From Streptomyces sp. C10-9-1 (lineage in GTDB: Bacteria > Actinomycetota > Actinomycetes > Streptomycetales > Streptomycetaceae), in NCBI RefSeq assembly GCF_024497955.1, contig NZ_JANHKP010000001.1, positions 124,001-188,000 of the forward strand: a stretch of DNA of 64,000 bases, in the 5' to 3' direction. This document shows positions 1 through 8,752 of the stretch, piece after piece. Below the pieces are notes generated by a model. That model saw only the letters and a list, made by a program, of their open reading frames with translations. It was not told the DNA's origin and made no database searches. Within the stretch, counting starts at the first letter, position 1, and the number at the start of each line of letters is the position of its first letter. A program made the translations under genes and the position numbers.

Positions 1-267
1 GTGCACTGCGTCGGGCTGTCGATCCTCTCCGGCTCCCACGCGGAGCTGGTGCCGGACGTGCTCGACCGGCTCCGCGAGGCGGGTGCCGGCGAGGTCCCGG
101 TGATCGTGGGTGGCATCATCCCGAACGCCGACGCCGCCCAGCTCAGGGCGGCCGGCGTGGCCGCCGTCTTCACCCCGAAGGACTTCGGCATCACGGAGAT
201 CATCGGCCGTATCGTCGACGAGATCCGCCAAGCGAACAAGCTCGACCCCCTGGAGGTCCCCGCATGA
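1..267 (+). CDS. Ethylmalonyl-CoA/methylmalonyl-CoA mutase-type protein, C-terminal fragment
   Basis: The reading frame is open at the window edge, so only the last 88 or so residues are present. They form the end of a B12-binding Rossmann domain. The visible SILSGSH, VIVGGIIP and FTPKDFGI motifs match the cobalamin-binding C-terminus of the methylmalonyl-CoA mutase superfamily. The gene overlaps the next one by ATGA, and the following genes are ethylmalonyl-CoA pathway enzymes. The likely identity is therefore the MeaA-type ethylmalonyl-CoA mutase, which makes methylsuccinyl-CoA. The substrate is inferred from context only, because the catalytic domain lies outside the window. Confidence 0.85.
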   Translation: MHCVGLSILSGSHAELVPDVLDRLREAGAGEVPVIVGGIIPNADAAQLRAAGVAAVFTPKDFGITEIIGRIVDEIRQANKLDPLEVPA

Positions 268-1229
268 GTACGCCGGTCAACCGTCTGCGTCCGCGCCGCT
301 CCTGCCTGGCCGTGCCCGGCTCGAACCCGCGCTTCCTGGAGAAGGCCCAGGGCCTTCCCGCGGACCAGGTCTTCCTGGACCTGGAGGACGCCTGCGCGCC
401 GCTCGCCAAGCCGGACGCCCGGCACACCATCGTGAAGTTCCTCAACGAGGGCGACTGGACCGGCAAGACCCGCGTGGTGCGGGTCAACGACTGGACCACC
501 CACTGGACCTACCGGGACGTGGTGACCGTCGTCGAGGGCGCCGGCCAGAACCTGGACTGCATCATGCTGCCGAAGGTGCAGGACGCCCAGCAGGTCGTGG
601 CGCTGGACCTGCTGCTGACGCAGATCGAGAAGACCATGGGCTTCGAGGTCGGCAGGATCGGCATCGAGGCCCAGATCGAGAACGCCCAGGGCCTGAACAA
701 CGTCAACGCCATCGCCCAGGCCTCCCCCCGGGTGGAGACCATCATCTTCGGCCCGGCCGACTTCATGGCCTCCATCAACATGAAGTCCCTGGTCGTCGGC
801 GAGCAGCCGCCCGGCTACCCGGCCGACGCCTACCACTACATCCTGATGAAGATCCTGATGGCCGCCCGCGCCAACGACCTCCAGGCGATCGACGGCCCCT
901 ACCTCCAGATCCGCAACACCGAGGGCTACCGCGAGGTGGCCCGGCGCGCCGCGGCCCTGGGCTTCGACGGCAAGTGGGTGCTGCACCCCGGCCAGGTGGA
1001 GGCCTCCAACGAGATCTTCTCCCCCTCGCAGGAGGACTACGACCACGCCGAGCTGATCCTGGACGCGTACGACTACTACACGTCCGAGGCGGGCGGCAGG
1101 AAGGGCTCGGCGATGCTCGGCGACGAGATGATCGACGAGGCGAGCCGCAAGATGGCGCTGGTCATCGCGGGCAAGGGGCGCGCGGCGGGCATGCGGCGCA
1201 CCAGCACGTTCGAGATCCCGGAGGCCTGA
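264..1229 (+). CDS. HpcH/HpaI-type CoA-ester lyase, probable (methyl)malyl-CoA lyase
   Basis: This is a 321-residue cytosolic lyase of the citrate-lyase-beta/malyl-CoA-lyase family. In the ethylmalonyl-CoA pathway this enzyme splits beta-methylmalyl-CoA into glyoxylate and propionyl-CoA. The N-terminal RSCLAVPGSNPRF segment, the FLDLEDA motif, the Glu of IEAQIENAQGL and the Asp of FGPADFMAS (Mg-binding) fit the TIM-barrel family, and the length is normal. Its ATG lies inside the mutase stop (ATGA), so translation is probably coupled. A MaoC hydratase starts 2 bases after its stop. Family assignment is firm. The choice of methylmalyl over malyl or citramalyl substrate comes from the operon. 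Confidence 0.9.
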   Translation: MSTPVNRLRPRRSCLAVPGSNPRFLEKAQGLPADQVFLDLEDACAPLAKPDARHTIVKFLNEGDWTGKTRVVRVNDWTTHWTYRDVVTVVEGAGQNLDCIMLPKVQDAQQVVALDLLLTQIEKTMGFEVGRIGIEAQIENAQGLNNVNAIAQASPRVETIIFGPADFMASINMKSLVVGEQPPGYPADAYHYILMKILMAARANDLQAIDGPYLQIRNTEGYREVARRAAALGFDGKWVLHPGQVEASNEIFSPSQEDYDHAELILDAYDYYTSEAGGRKGSAMLGDEMIDEASRKMALVIAGKGRAAGMRRTSTFEIPEA

Positions 1230-1231
1230 GC

Positions 1232-1756
1232 ATGCAGTTCGGACGCACCTACGAGGAGTTCGAGGTCGGGGCGGTCTACAAGCACTGGCCCGGGAAGACG
1301 GTCACCGAGTACGACGACCACCTCTTCTGCCTCCTCACCATGAACCACCACCCGCTCCACATGGACACCAACTACGCGGAGAGGACGACGGACTTCGGCA
1401 GGAACGTCGTCGTCGGGAACTACGTGTACTCGCTGCTGCTCGGCATGTCCGTGCCGGACGTCTCCGGCAAGGCCATCGCCAACCTGGAGATCGAGTCGCT
1501 GCGGCACGTGGCCCCCACCTTCCACGGGGACACGATCTACGGCGAGACCACCGTCCTCGACAAGACGCCCTCGCGCTCCAAGAGCGACCGCGGGATCGTT
1601 TACGTGGAGACCAAGGGCTACAAGCAGGACGGCACCCTGGTCTGCGTCTTCCGGCGCAAGGTGATGGTCCCCACCGAGGCGTACATCAAGGAGCGCGGCG
1701 GCGAGCAGCCCGGACGGCCGGAGCTGAACGAGCCCCAGAAGAAGGCGGAGAAGTAG
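1232..1756 (+). CDS. MaoC-family hydratase, probable mesaconyl-CoA hydratase
   Basis: The protein has 174 residues with a hot-dog fold of the MaoC dehydratase family. The DDHLFCLLTMNHHPLHMD stretch near residue 30 carries the Asp/His pair typical of R-specific enoyl-CoA hydratases. The expected role is reversible hydration of mesaconyl-CoA to beta-methylmalyl-CoA, linking the lyase upstream and the dehydrogenase downstream. ATG at 1232 is chosen because it begins two bases after the lyase stop and the fold begins at once. An open frame that extends much further upstream is only a shadow of the lyase gene. Part of a tightly spaced operon. Confidence 0.88.
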   Translation: MQFGRTYEEFEVGAVYKHWPGKTVTEYDDHLFCLLTMNHHPLHMDTNYAERTTDFGRNVVVGNYVYSLLLGMSVPDVSGKAIANLEIESLRHVAPTFHGDTIYGETTVLDKTPSRSKSDRGIVYVETKGYKQDGTLVCVFRRKVMVPTEAYIKERGGEQPGRPELNEPQKKAEK

Positions 1757-1758
1757 TC

Positions 1759-2964
1759 ATGGCGCGACTCGCCCAGACCCACGGTCTGACCGATGTCCAG
1801 CAGGAGATCCTGGCCACGGTGCGGGACTTCGTCGACAAGGAGATCATCCCGGTCGCGACCGAGCTGGAGCACAAGGACGAGTACCCGGCCCAGATCGTCG
1901 AGGGGCTGAAGGAGCTCGGCCTGTTCGGGCTGATGATCCCCGAGGAGTACGGCGGCCTGGGCGAGTCCCTGCTCACCTACGCCCTGTGCGTGGAGGAGAT
2001 CGCCCGCGGCTGGATGTCCGTCTCGGGCATCATCAACACCCACTTCATCGTGGCGTACATGCTCAAGCAGCACGGCACGCAGGAGCAGAAGGACACCTTC
2101 CTGCCGCGGATGGCGCTGGGCGAGGTGCGCGGCGCCTTCTCGATGTCGGAGCCGGGCCTCGGCTCCGACGTGTCCGCGATCACCTCCAAGGGCGTGCGGG
2201 ACGGCGACGAGTACGTCCTCAACGGCCAGAAGATGTGGCTGACGAACGGCGGGACCTCCAACCTGGTCGCCGTTCTGTGCCGGAGTGACGAAGGACACCC
2301 CGAGGGGACCGCGCCGCACAGGTCCATGACCACCTTCCTGGTGGAGAAGGAGCCCGGTTTCGGCGAGGTGCGCCCCGGGCTCACCATCCCCGGCAAGATC
2401 GAGAAGATGGGCTACAAGGGGGTCGACACCACCGAGCTCATCATGGACGGCCTGCGCGTTCCGGCCGACCGGGTCCTCGGCGGGACCACCGGCCGGGGGT
2501 TCTACCAGATGATGGACGGGGTCGAGGTCGGCCGCGTGAACGTCGCGGCGCGTGGCTGCGGTGTCGCCCAGCGTGCCTTCGAGCTGGGCGTCTCCTACGC
2601 CCAGCAGCGGCACACCTTCGGCAAGCCCATCGCCTCCCACCAGGCGATTCAGTTCAAGCTGGCCGAGATGGCTACCAAGGTCGAGGCCGCGCATGCCATG
2701 ATGGTGAACGCGGCACGCAAAAAGGACTCCGGGGAACGAAACGACCTGGAGGCAGGGATGGCGAAGTACCTCGCCTCCGAGTACTGCAAGGAAGTCGTCG
2801 AGGACGCCTTCCGTATCCACGGCGGCTACGGCTTCTCCAAGGAGTACGAGATCGAGCGCCTCTACCGTGAGGCTCCGATGCTGCTGATCGGCGAGGGTAC
2901 CGCCGAGATCCAGAAAATGATCATTGGCCGCCGACTGCTGGAGGAGTACCGGTCGCAGGGCTGA
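1759..2964 (+). CDS. Acyl-CoA dehydrogenase, probable methylsuccinyl-CoA dehydrogenase
   Basis: A 401-residue FAD-dependent acyl-CoA dehydrogenase. The SEPGLGSDVSAI, NGQKMWLTNGG, QQRHTFGKPI and IHGGYGFSKEYEIERLYREA blocks are all present, the last with the catalytic Glu region, and the length is normal for the family. As last gene of the ethylmalonyl-CoA operon it should oxidise (2S)-methylsuccinyl-CoA to mesaconyl-CoA. The proteobacterial enzyme (Mcd) is about 550 residues with an extra N-terminal part, which this one lacks. Start ATG follows the MaoC stop by two bases. A strong hairpin terminator follows the stop codon. Substrate is inferred from context. Confidence 0.85.
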   Translation: MARLAQTHGLTDVQQEILATVRDFVDKEIIPVATELEHKDEYPAQIVEGLKELGLFGLMIPEEYGGLGESLLTYALCVEEIARGWMSVSGIINTHFIVAYMLKQHGTQEQKDTFLPRMALGEVRGAFSMSEPGLGSDVSAITSKGVRDGDEYVLNGQKMWLTNGGTSNLVAVLCRSDEGHPEGTAPHRSMTTFLVEKEPGFGEVRPGLTIPGKIEKMGYKGVDTTELIMDGLRVPADRVLGGTTGRGFYQMMDGVEVGRVNVAARGCGVAQRAFELGVSYAQQRHTFGKPIASHQAIQFKLAEMATKVEAAHAMMVNAARKKDSGERNDLEAGMAKYLASEYCKEVVEDAFRIHGGYGFSKEYEIERLYREAPMLLIGEGTAEIQKMIIGRRLLEEYRSQG

Positions 2965-2986
2965 TTGTCTCTTTTGAGTCGGTTCG

Positions 2987-3025
2987 GGCCGGAAGATGAT
3001 CACACCCTGTCATCATCTTCCGGCC
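2987..3025 (+). terminator. Hairpin terminator after the ethylmalonyl-CoA operon
   Basis: A perfect 14-bp stem (2987-3000 with 3012-3025) closes an 11-base loop, 22 bases after the acyl-CoA dehydrogenase stop. There is no U-tract, which is usual for Streptomyces. It separates this operon from psd. Confidence 0.75.
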
Positions 3026-3134
3026 GTCGACTCGGCTTCTGGCTTTCCCAGTTGCGGGTCGTAACCGATAACATCGCGGGAAAGCCGCCGTCCCCCGTTT
3101 GCCAGCGCGGCATCATCCGCTACGAAGGTCATCC

Positions 3135-3791
3135 ATGCCCCACAGCCAAACCTCTGCATCTCGCGACAGCCTCCTCGGCGTACGGATCGCTCGCGGAGCA
3201 TCGCCGTGGCTTCTGCCGACCGTCGCCACCGCTGCCCTCAGCCTGGCCCGCTCGCGGCGGTCGCGCCGCGCCGCGGCCCTCGCCGTGCCCACCACCGCGC
3301 TCGCGGCGGGCATGCTCTGGTTCTTCCGCGACCCGGAGCGCGAGATCGCCCGGGGCCGGGTCATCTCCCCCGCCGACGGTGTGGTGCAGAGCATCATGCC
3401 GTGGAAGGACGGGCGGACCCGCGTGGCGATCTTCATGAGCCCGCTCAACGTCCACGTCAACCGGGCGCCGCTGGCCGGCACCGTGACCTCGGTCGAGCAC
3501 GTGCCCGGCGGCTTCGTTCCCGCCTTCAACAAGGAGAGCGAGAACAACGAGCGCGTCGTCTGGCACTTCGACACGGAGCTCGGCGACATCGAGATGGTGC
3601 AGATCGCCGGCGCGGTGGCCCGGCGCATCGTCCCGTACATCCCCCAGGGCACCAAGGTCGAGCAGGGCGACCGCATCGGGCTGATCCGTTTCGGCTCGCG
3701 CGTCGACATCTACCTGCCGGAGGGCGTGGAGGTGGACGTCGAGGTCGGTCAGGTCACCACGGCGGGGGTGACTCGCATTGACCGTGATTGA
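3135..3791 (+). CDS. psd: Phosphatidylserine decarboxylase proenzyme
   Basis: This 218-residue short-form decarboxylase turns phosphatidylserine into phosphatidylethanolamine at the membrane. A hydrophobic N-terminal region (about residues 20-60) ends in LWFFRDPER. The core contains ISPADGVV, MSPLNVHVNR and the self-processing site IRFGSR near the C-terminus. Cleavage between Gly and Ser of that site would create the pyruvoyl group. ATG at 3135 gives the usual Streptomyces length; GTG at 3099 would add 12 unconserved residues. The end overlaps pssA, so the two consecutive steps of phosphatidylethanolamine synthesis are translationally coupled. Confidence 0.93.
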   Translation: MPHSQTSASRDSLLGVRIARGASPWLLPTVATAALSLARSRRSRRAAALAVPTTALAAGMLWFFRDPEREIARGRVISPADGVVQSIMPWKDGRTRVAIFMSPLNVHVNRAPLAGTVTSVEHVPGGFVPAFNKESENNERVVWHFDTELGDIEMVQIAGAVARRIVPYIPQGTKVEQGDRIGLIRFGSRVDIYLPEGVEVDVEVGQVTTAGVTRIDRD

Positions 3792-4641
3792 TCCGGACAC
3801 CCAGGCGTCGACCTGGACGGACGACGAGGACGACGACGCGGAGGAGATGCCGCTCAGTCTCCGGCTGTCGATAGCGGACACCCTCACGCTCGGCAACGCC
3901 ACGTGCGGCTTCATGGCGGTGTACTTCACCACCACGGGCATCCTCATCCCGCACCTCCAGGGCAGCCAGGAGACGGGGATGGCGCGCCACAGCGCCGCCA
4001 CCGCCGTGATCCTGATGCTGCTCGCGGCGATCTTCGACCTCTGCGACGGGCTGGTCGCGCGCAAGCTGCGGTCCTCGCCCATGGGCGCGGAGCTGGACAA
4101 CCTCTCCGACCTGATCAGCTTCGGTCTGGCACCGGCGTACTTCGTGCTCGTCTACGGCATGGTCGCCGACGACGCCCACCAGCGGGTCTCGGCGGTCGCG
4201 GCGATCGTGGTGCTGCTGGCGGTGGTGCTGCGGCTTGCGAGATTCTCCTGCGTGACCCTGAAGGACGGCATGTTCCAGGGCATGCCGAGCCCCTTCGGGG
4301 CGCTGACGGTGGTCTCGATCGTGCTGCTGGAGCTGCCGTTCATCCCGACCCTGCTGGCCATCATCGGGACGGCATGGCTGATGGTGAGCCGGGTCGAGTA
4401 CCCCAAGCCCCGGGGTGTGCTGGCGGTCGCGATGCTCGGCTGGATCGTCTCGGCGATGGGGATGCTGGCGGCGTGGGCCTTCGACGCGCCCGGCGGTGAG
4501 GGAATGCTCCAGGCCGGGTGCGCGCTCCAGATCGTGATGGCGGCGACGATCCCCCTCTTCGCCACCGCCCGTCGCGTGAACACCTTCCGCGACAACCGGC
4601 GCGAGAACCGCGAGGCACGCGCGGCGCGCGCCGTGCAGTAG
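3778..4641 (+). CDS. pssA: CDP-diacylglycerol-serine O-phosphatidyltransferase
   Basis: This integral membrane enzyme joins CDP-diacylglycerol and serine to give phosphatidylserine, the substrate of Psd. The CDP-alcohol phosphotransferase signature is complete: DLCDG, then AR, then G and the spaced D residues of GAELDNLSD. Several hydrophobic helices follow. The tail is rich in Arg. The start is uncertain between TTG 3778 and GTG 3784, both inside the end of psd. The longer form has 287 residues. A long bidirectional hairpin lies just downstream. Confidence 0.92.
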   Translation: MTVIDPDTQASTWTDDEDDDAEEMPLSLRLSIADTLTLGNATCGFMAVYFTTTGILIPHLQGSQETGMARHSAATAVILMLLAAIFDLCDGLVARKLRSSPMGAELDNLSDLISFGLAPAYFVLVYGMVADDAHQRVSAVAAIVVLLAVVLRLARFSCVTLKDGMFQGMPSPFGALTVVSIVLLELPFIPTLLAIIGTAWLMVSRVEYPKPRGVLAVAMLGWIVSAMGMLAAWAFDAPGGEGMLQAGCALQIVMAATIPLFATARRVNTFRDNRRENREARAARAVQ

Positions 4642-4657
4642 CAGACCGCGCGAGCGG

Positions 4658-4702
4658 ACGTGCGAGGGCCCCGGAGGCGATGCCTCCGGGGCCCTCGCAC
4701 GT
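4658..4702. terminator. Bidirectional terminator between pssA and glycerate kinase
   Basis: A perfect 21-bp stem (4658-4678 with 4682-4702) with a 3-base loop sits between convergent genes and can serve both strands. Confidence 0.85.
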
Positions 4703-4741
4703 TCGCCGGGCTCCGCCCGGACCAGGGCAGGGCGCCCGCTC

Positions 4742-5875
4742 TCAGAGCAGGAAGTCCCGCGCGACGGACTCCGCCGCGCGCTCCAGCAGGGGCCCCGCCT
4801 GGGCCATGGACACCGCCGGGTCGGGCTCCAGCTCGGAGAGCGGGTAGGCGCGGCGGATGCCCGCCCGGCCCAGCTCCTCCGCGGGCAGCGCGAGGCGGCC
4901 GCAGACCGCGACCACCTCCACCCCCCGGGCCCGGGCGGCGGCCGCCACCCCCGCGGGTGCCTTGCCGTGCAGCGTCTGCCGGTCGAGGGAGCCCTCGCCC
5001 GTCACGACCAGCGTGGCCCGCTCCAGGGCCGGGGCGAAGCCCAGCACGTCCAGCATCACCTCGATGCCGGGGCGGAAGCGGGCGCCCAGGGCGACGAGCG
5101 CCCCGTAGCCGATGCCCCCGGCCGCGCCCGCGCCCGGCGCCTCGGCCTGCTCCGGGCCGAGGACCGAGGCGTAGTGCCTCAGGGCGGCGTCGAGGACGGC
5201 CACGTCCTGTTCGCCGGCCCCCTTCTGGGGCCCGTAGACGGCCGCGGCGCCCTTGGGGCCGGTGAGCGGGTTGTCCACGTCGCTCGCGAGGACCAGGTCC
5301 ACCTCGGCGAACCGCGGGTCCAGGCCCGACAGGTCGGCCGTGGCGAGTGCCCGCAGGCCGCCCCCGCCCGGGGGCACCTCCCGGCCCGAGGCGTCGAGGA
5401 AGCGCGCGCCGAGCGCGGCGAGCATCCCCGCGCCGCCGTCGGTGGTGGCGCTGCCGCCCACCCCGAGGACAAGGGTCCGCGCCCCGGCGTCCAGGGCGGC
5501 GCGCAGCAGCTCGCCCGAACCGTAGGTGGTGGCCGTGAGGGGGGCGAAGACGCCGTCGGGCAGCAGCTGGAGCCCGGAGGCCTCGGCCATCTCCACGACC
5601 GCGGTGCCGTCCCGCAGGGCGAAGGCCGCGGTCACGGGGGCGCCGAGCGGTCCGGTGACCCTCACCTCCCGGCGCTCGAAGCCGGCGGCCACGGCCGCGG
5701 CGACCGTGCCGTCGCCGCCGTCGGCGACGGGCAGGCGGTCGACCGGGAGGCCGGGGACGACGCGCCGGAGCCCGGCGGCGACCCGCTCGGCGACCTCCAC
5801 GGCCGTCAGCGAGCCCTTGAACTTGTCAGCCGCCACGAGCACCCGGGCAGGCTGAGAAACTGCTCCGTCCGTCAC
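4742..5875 (-). CDS. Glycerate kinase, type I (GlxK/GarK family)
   Basis: The enzyme has 377 residues and phosphorylates glycerate with ATP, feeding photorespiration-like or glyoxylate-derived carbon into glycolysis. The LVAADKFKGSLTA N-terminus, PVADGGDGT, LGVGGSATTDGG, ASDVDNPLTG and TGEGSLDRQT motifs are those of the GlxK family. GTG at 5875 is chosen because an AAGGGA ribosome site lies just upstream and the family N-terminus begins within a few codons. An in-frame start at 6049 would add a non-conserved Arg/Gly-rich leader. The gene stands alone, convergent with pssA and divergent from the NUDIX gene. Confidence 0.9.
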   Translation of the reverse strand: MTDGAVSQPARVLVAADKFKGSLTAVEVAERVAAGLRRVVPGLPVDRLPVADGGDGTVAAAVAAGFERREVRVTGPLGAPVTAAFALRDGTAVVEMAEASGLQLLPDGVFAPLTATTYGSGELLRAALDAGARTLVLGVGGSATTDGGAGMLAALGARFLDASGREVPPGGGGLRALATADLSGLDPRFAEVDLVLASDVDNPLTGPKGAAAVYGPQKGAGEQDVAVLDAALRHYASVLGPEQAEAPGAGAAGGIGYGALVALGARFRPGIEVMLDVLGFAPALERATLVVTGEGSLDRQTLHGKAPAGVAAAARARGVEVVAVCGRLALPAEELGRAGIRRAYPLSELEPDPAVSMAQAGPLLERAAESVARDFLL

Positions 5876-6090
5876 CTTGTATCCCTTGCTTTCGAACAGG
5901 CAGTCGCGCCGCCCCGACCCTATCGGCCCCGCCTCGGCCCCTGCCACCCCGCGTTCCGACAGCTCCGGGGCTCTTGGCCGGGTGTTTCCTCCAGCCCGGA
6001 TGCGGCCCCTCCGGCGGTGGGGCGGCGGCCCGGAAGACCCCTCCCGCAATCCCCGGCGGGCGCGTGACGGCAGCCCCTAGGCTGCACCGG

Positions 6091-6603
6091 GTGACGACCT
6101 CCGAGGAATCCGACTACGCCGCCTACATCGCCTCGCTCCCGCGCATCCTCGCCGGTGCGGCCGTCCTGCTGCGCGACGCGTCGGGCCGGGTGCTGCTTGT
6201 CGAACCCAACTACCGGGAGGGCTGGGCCTTGCCCGGCGGGACGGTGGAGTCCGACCGGGGCGAGACCCCGCGGGAGGCCGCGCGCCGGGAGGCACACGAG
6301 GAGATCGGGCTGGACGTCGAGCCCGGCGCGCTGCTGGCGGTGGACTGGGTGCCGGGAACCGCGCGTCCGCCACTGGTGGCCTATGTGTACGACGGCGGTG
6401 TCCTGCCGGACGAGCGCTTCGCGGAGATCCGGATCCAGGAGGAGGAGCTGCTGTCCTGGCGGCTCGCCGCGCCCGAGGAGCTGCCGGGCCTGCTGCTGGG
6501 CGAGCTCGGGGACCGCGTGCGGCACGCGCTGGACGCCCTGGCGTCGGGGAGCGGGGCGGTGGAACTGGTCGACGGGCGGCCCCCGGTGACGCGGACGGGC
6601 TGA
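6091..6603 (+). CDS. NUDIX hydrolase
   Basis: A 170-residue protein with a Nudix fold. The Nudix box reads GGTVESDRGE followed by REAHEEIG, so it is about two residues longer before GE than the canonical form but keeps the metal-binding REXXEE part. It should cleave a nucleoside-diphosphate-linked compound; the substrate cannot be told. GTG 6091 is preferred because a -10-like TAGGCT lies about 8 bases upstream, which suggests a leaderless transcript. GTG 6064 is an alternative. Divergent from glycerate kinase. Confidence 0.85.
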   Translation: MTTSEESDYAAYIASLPRILAGAAVLLRDASGRVLLVEPNYREGWALPGGTVESDRGETPREAARREAHEEIGLDVEPGALLAVDWVPGTARPPLVAYVYDGGVLPDERFAEIRIQEEELLSWRLAAPEELPGLLLGELGDRVRHALDALASGSGAVELVDGRPPVTRTG

Positions 6604-6741
6604 GGCGCCCGGTGCCCGTCGGAGCGGGCACTCGCCGCTTCAGGGGGCCGGCCGCGAACCGGCGGGCCGGCCCGGGCACGCGACGACCGCGGCGGGCCCC
6701 TCACGACGGCCCCACGGGTGCCGGGCCGAGGGCAGGCCGCC

Positions 6742-7908
6742 TCAGCGGTCGGCCGCGGGGCCGTCCCTGCCCGTCGGGCCGTCGTGAGCGGCCGCGCAGA
6801 GCACGGGCAGCCGCTGGACCTCGTTGTTGGCGAAGCCTCCGCGGTTCCACGGCGACCGGACCGGCTGCCGGTCGCCCCGTGCGTCCGTGGCCCGTGCGCC
6901 GAGGACGTGGCGGCCGGGCTCGGCCGTCCAGTCGAACCGCCAGCGGCGCCAGGCCCAGCGCCCGCTGCCGTCCGCGGGTTCCGGGTCCAGCTCGGCGTCT
7001 CGCCAGCTGCACCCGCCGTCCGCGCTCACCTCGACACGGACGACCGGGCCCCCTCCTGACCAGGCACGCCCCTCCAGCCGCACCGGCCCCGGACGCACCA
7101 CACGGGTGCGGGACATGAAGTCGGGGAAGCCCGGCGGCACCAGCAGGGCGCGTGGTGCGATCCGGGTGACGGGCTCGCCCTCCTCGTCGGCACCCTGCCG
7201 CAGCCGGTAGGCGACGGCCTGCTGGAAGCCGTCGAACGGTGTGTCGGTGACGGTGACGGAGCGCAGCCACTTCACGTGGGCCATGCCGTACCAGCCGGGG
7301 ACCACGAGCCGCAGCGGCCGGCCGTGCTGGGGAGGCAGCGGGCCGCCGTTCATGGCGTAGGCGACGAGCACCTCGTCCGACTCGCCCAGGGCGGTCCCCA
7401 CCGGCAGGGCGCGGGCGTAGTCCTGCTCCACACCGCGCTCCACTCCGTGGTCCGCGCCGGTGAAGACGACGTCCACCGCACCGGGCAGCACCCCGGCCTC
7501 GCGGAGCAGGTCGCGCAGCGGGACGCCGGTCCAGTCGGCCGTCCCCACGGCCCCGGTCAGCCAGGGCTGGCTGACCGGGCGCGGCGAGAGCAGCGCGCGT
7601 CCGTTGCCCGCGCACTCCAGGGTGACGCGGAGGGTGACCGCGGGAAGCGACCGCAGCTCGTCCGGCCCCAGCACGAGCGGCCGCCGCACCCGGCCCCCGA
7701 TCGCCAGCTCCCACCCGTCCGCCTCGGCGGCGGGGATGTCGTAGTGGGTCAGCACGTAGTGCAGACCGGGCGGGGTGACGTCGTAGCGCAGCGCCTCGGG
7801 GGGCATGGCGTGATTGCGTGCCGCGAGAGCCAGCTCGTCCGGACCGATGCCTTCCCCGGGATCGGCCAGGCGCGCGGGGGTGCTGATGTCACCGAGGCCC
7901 CGTCCCAT
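6742..7908 (-). CDS. Sulfite-oxidase-family molybdopterin oxidoreductase
   Basis: The protein has 388 residues and the two domains of the sulfite oxidase family. An N-terminal molybdopterin-binding domain holds VTLECAGNGR with the Mo-ligand Cys at residue 99, and VPGWYGMAHVKWL. A C-terminal immunoglobulin-like dimerisation domain holds VEVSADGG. No heme domain and no Tat signal are visible, so it is probably cytosolic and passes electrons to an unknown partner. ATG 7908 is used; longer frames upstream lack family similarity. The substrate may be sulfite or another oxyanion or S-oxide. Confidence 0.82.
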   Translation of the reverse strand: MGRGLGDISTPARLADPGEGIGPDELALAARNHAMPPEALRYDVTPPGLHYVLTHYDIPAAEADGWELAIGGRVRRPLVLGPDELRSLPAVTLRVTLECAGNGRALLSPRPVSQPWLTGAVGTADWTGVPLRDLLREAGVLPGAVDVVFTGADHGVERGVEQDYARALPVGTALGESDEVLVAYAMNGGPLPPQHGRPLRLVVPGWYGMAHVKWLRSVTVTDTPFDGFQQAVAYRLRQGADEEGEPVTRIAPRALLVPPGFPDFMSRTRVVRPGPVRLEGRAWSGGGPVVRVEVSADGGCSWRDAELDPEPADGSGRWAWRRWRFDWTAEPGRHVLGARATDARGDRQPVRSPWNRGGFANNEVQRLPVLCAAAHDGPTGRDGPAADR

Positions 7909-8033
7909 GGGCCCAGTGTCCTCCCGCCCGGCCCCGCCCCACCACCGGAGCCCGGCCGTCGACGGCCGGTGGCGGGGCTCGTGCGCGCATGCGGTTGACT
8001 GTCCCCGCACATGATCACAGAGGGGGTAGCGGA

Positions 8034-8615
8034 ATGGCCGGACGATACGGCAGACGGGCTGCGGCGCTCGCGGCGCTGCTGGTGTGCGGGCTGGCGGCCT
8101 GCGCGGGCGAGGCGAGGCCGCTGTCGGCCGAGGACATCGGGAAGGCGCTGCCGACCGACGCGTCCCTGCCCGACGGCTGGGGGCTCCGCCACGAGCCCGG
8201 CACGGAGGACCCCCTCTGGGCCGAGAACAAGTGCCGCACCTTCACCGGCACCAAGTGCCCCGGTATCCGGGCCATGGGCGGTGCGGGCGTGGAGGACCCG
8301 CGGCACCGGAAGACCGGCAGCGGATCGTACGCGGGGATCAACATCCTCTCCTTCGACACGGCCGAGCAGGCCCAGGCCGCCCTGGAGGCCAAGGTCGGGG
8401 ACTTCGATCTCGATCTTCCGCTGGAGCTCGAGACCTCGGCGGACCGGACGGTGGCCACCCACCGCTATACGCCCCTCGTCGGCTACTCCTCACGCGTGGC
8501 CCTGCGCATCGGCCCGAACTTCGCCTACGTCGCGGGCAATGTGGTCTCCCCCGAGGACCTCAACGGCCTCGCGCAGCACGTCGCCGAGCGGATCAGGGAG
8601 CACAGCGGGGGCTGA
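8034..8615 (+). CDS. Putative lipoprotein of unknown function
   Basis: A 193-residue protein. It has a short basic N-terminus, a hydrophobic stretch and a lipobox ending LAAC at about residue 22, so it should be a lipid-anchored extracytoplasmic protein. The mature part has two Cys (NKCRTFTGTKCPG) that could form a disulfide. No enzyme motif was recognised. ATG 8034 is preferred over the frame start at 7989 because a GA-rich ribosome site precedes it and the signal peptide then has normal length. Divergent from the molybdopterin enzyme. Confidence 0.7.
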   Translation: MAGRYGRRAAALAALLVCGLAACAGEARPLSAEDIGKALPTDASLPDGWGLRHEPGTEDPLWAENKCRTFTGTKCPGIRAMGGAGVEDPRHRKTGSGSYAGINILSFDTAEQAQAALEAKVGDFDLDLPLELETSADRTVATHRYTPLVGYSSRVALRIGPNFAYVAGNVVSPEDLNGLAQHVAERIREHSGG

Positions 8616-8752
8616 TCCCCCGCCCGGCCCGGATCCGGACCGGGCCCCGCCGCAGACCACCGCGGCAGCAGATCTGATACGTCATCAGCACCTGCCCCGG
8701 GCTCTGCCGGAATCCGCTGGCGGGCCCTGCCGGGGCTGCCTACGCTGCGGGT

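Noticed and set aside
1618..3003. Minus-strand open frame opposite the acyl-CoA dehydrogenase
   Set aside because: It mirrors the real gene on the other strand; the translation has no family features.
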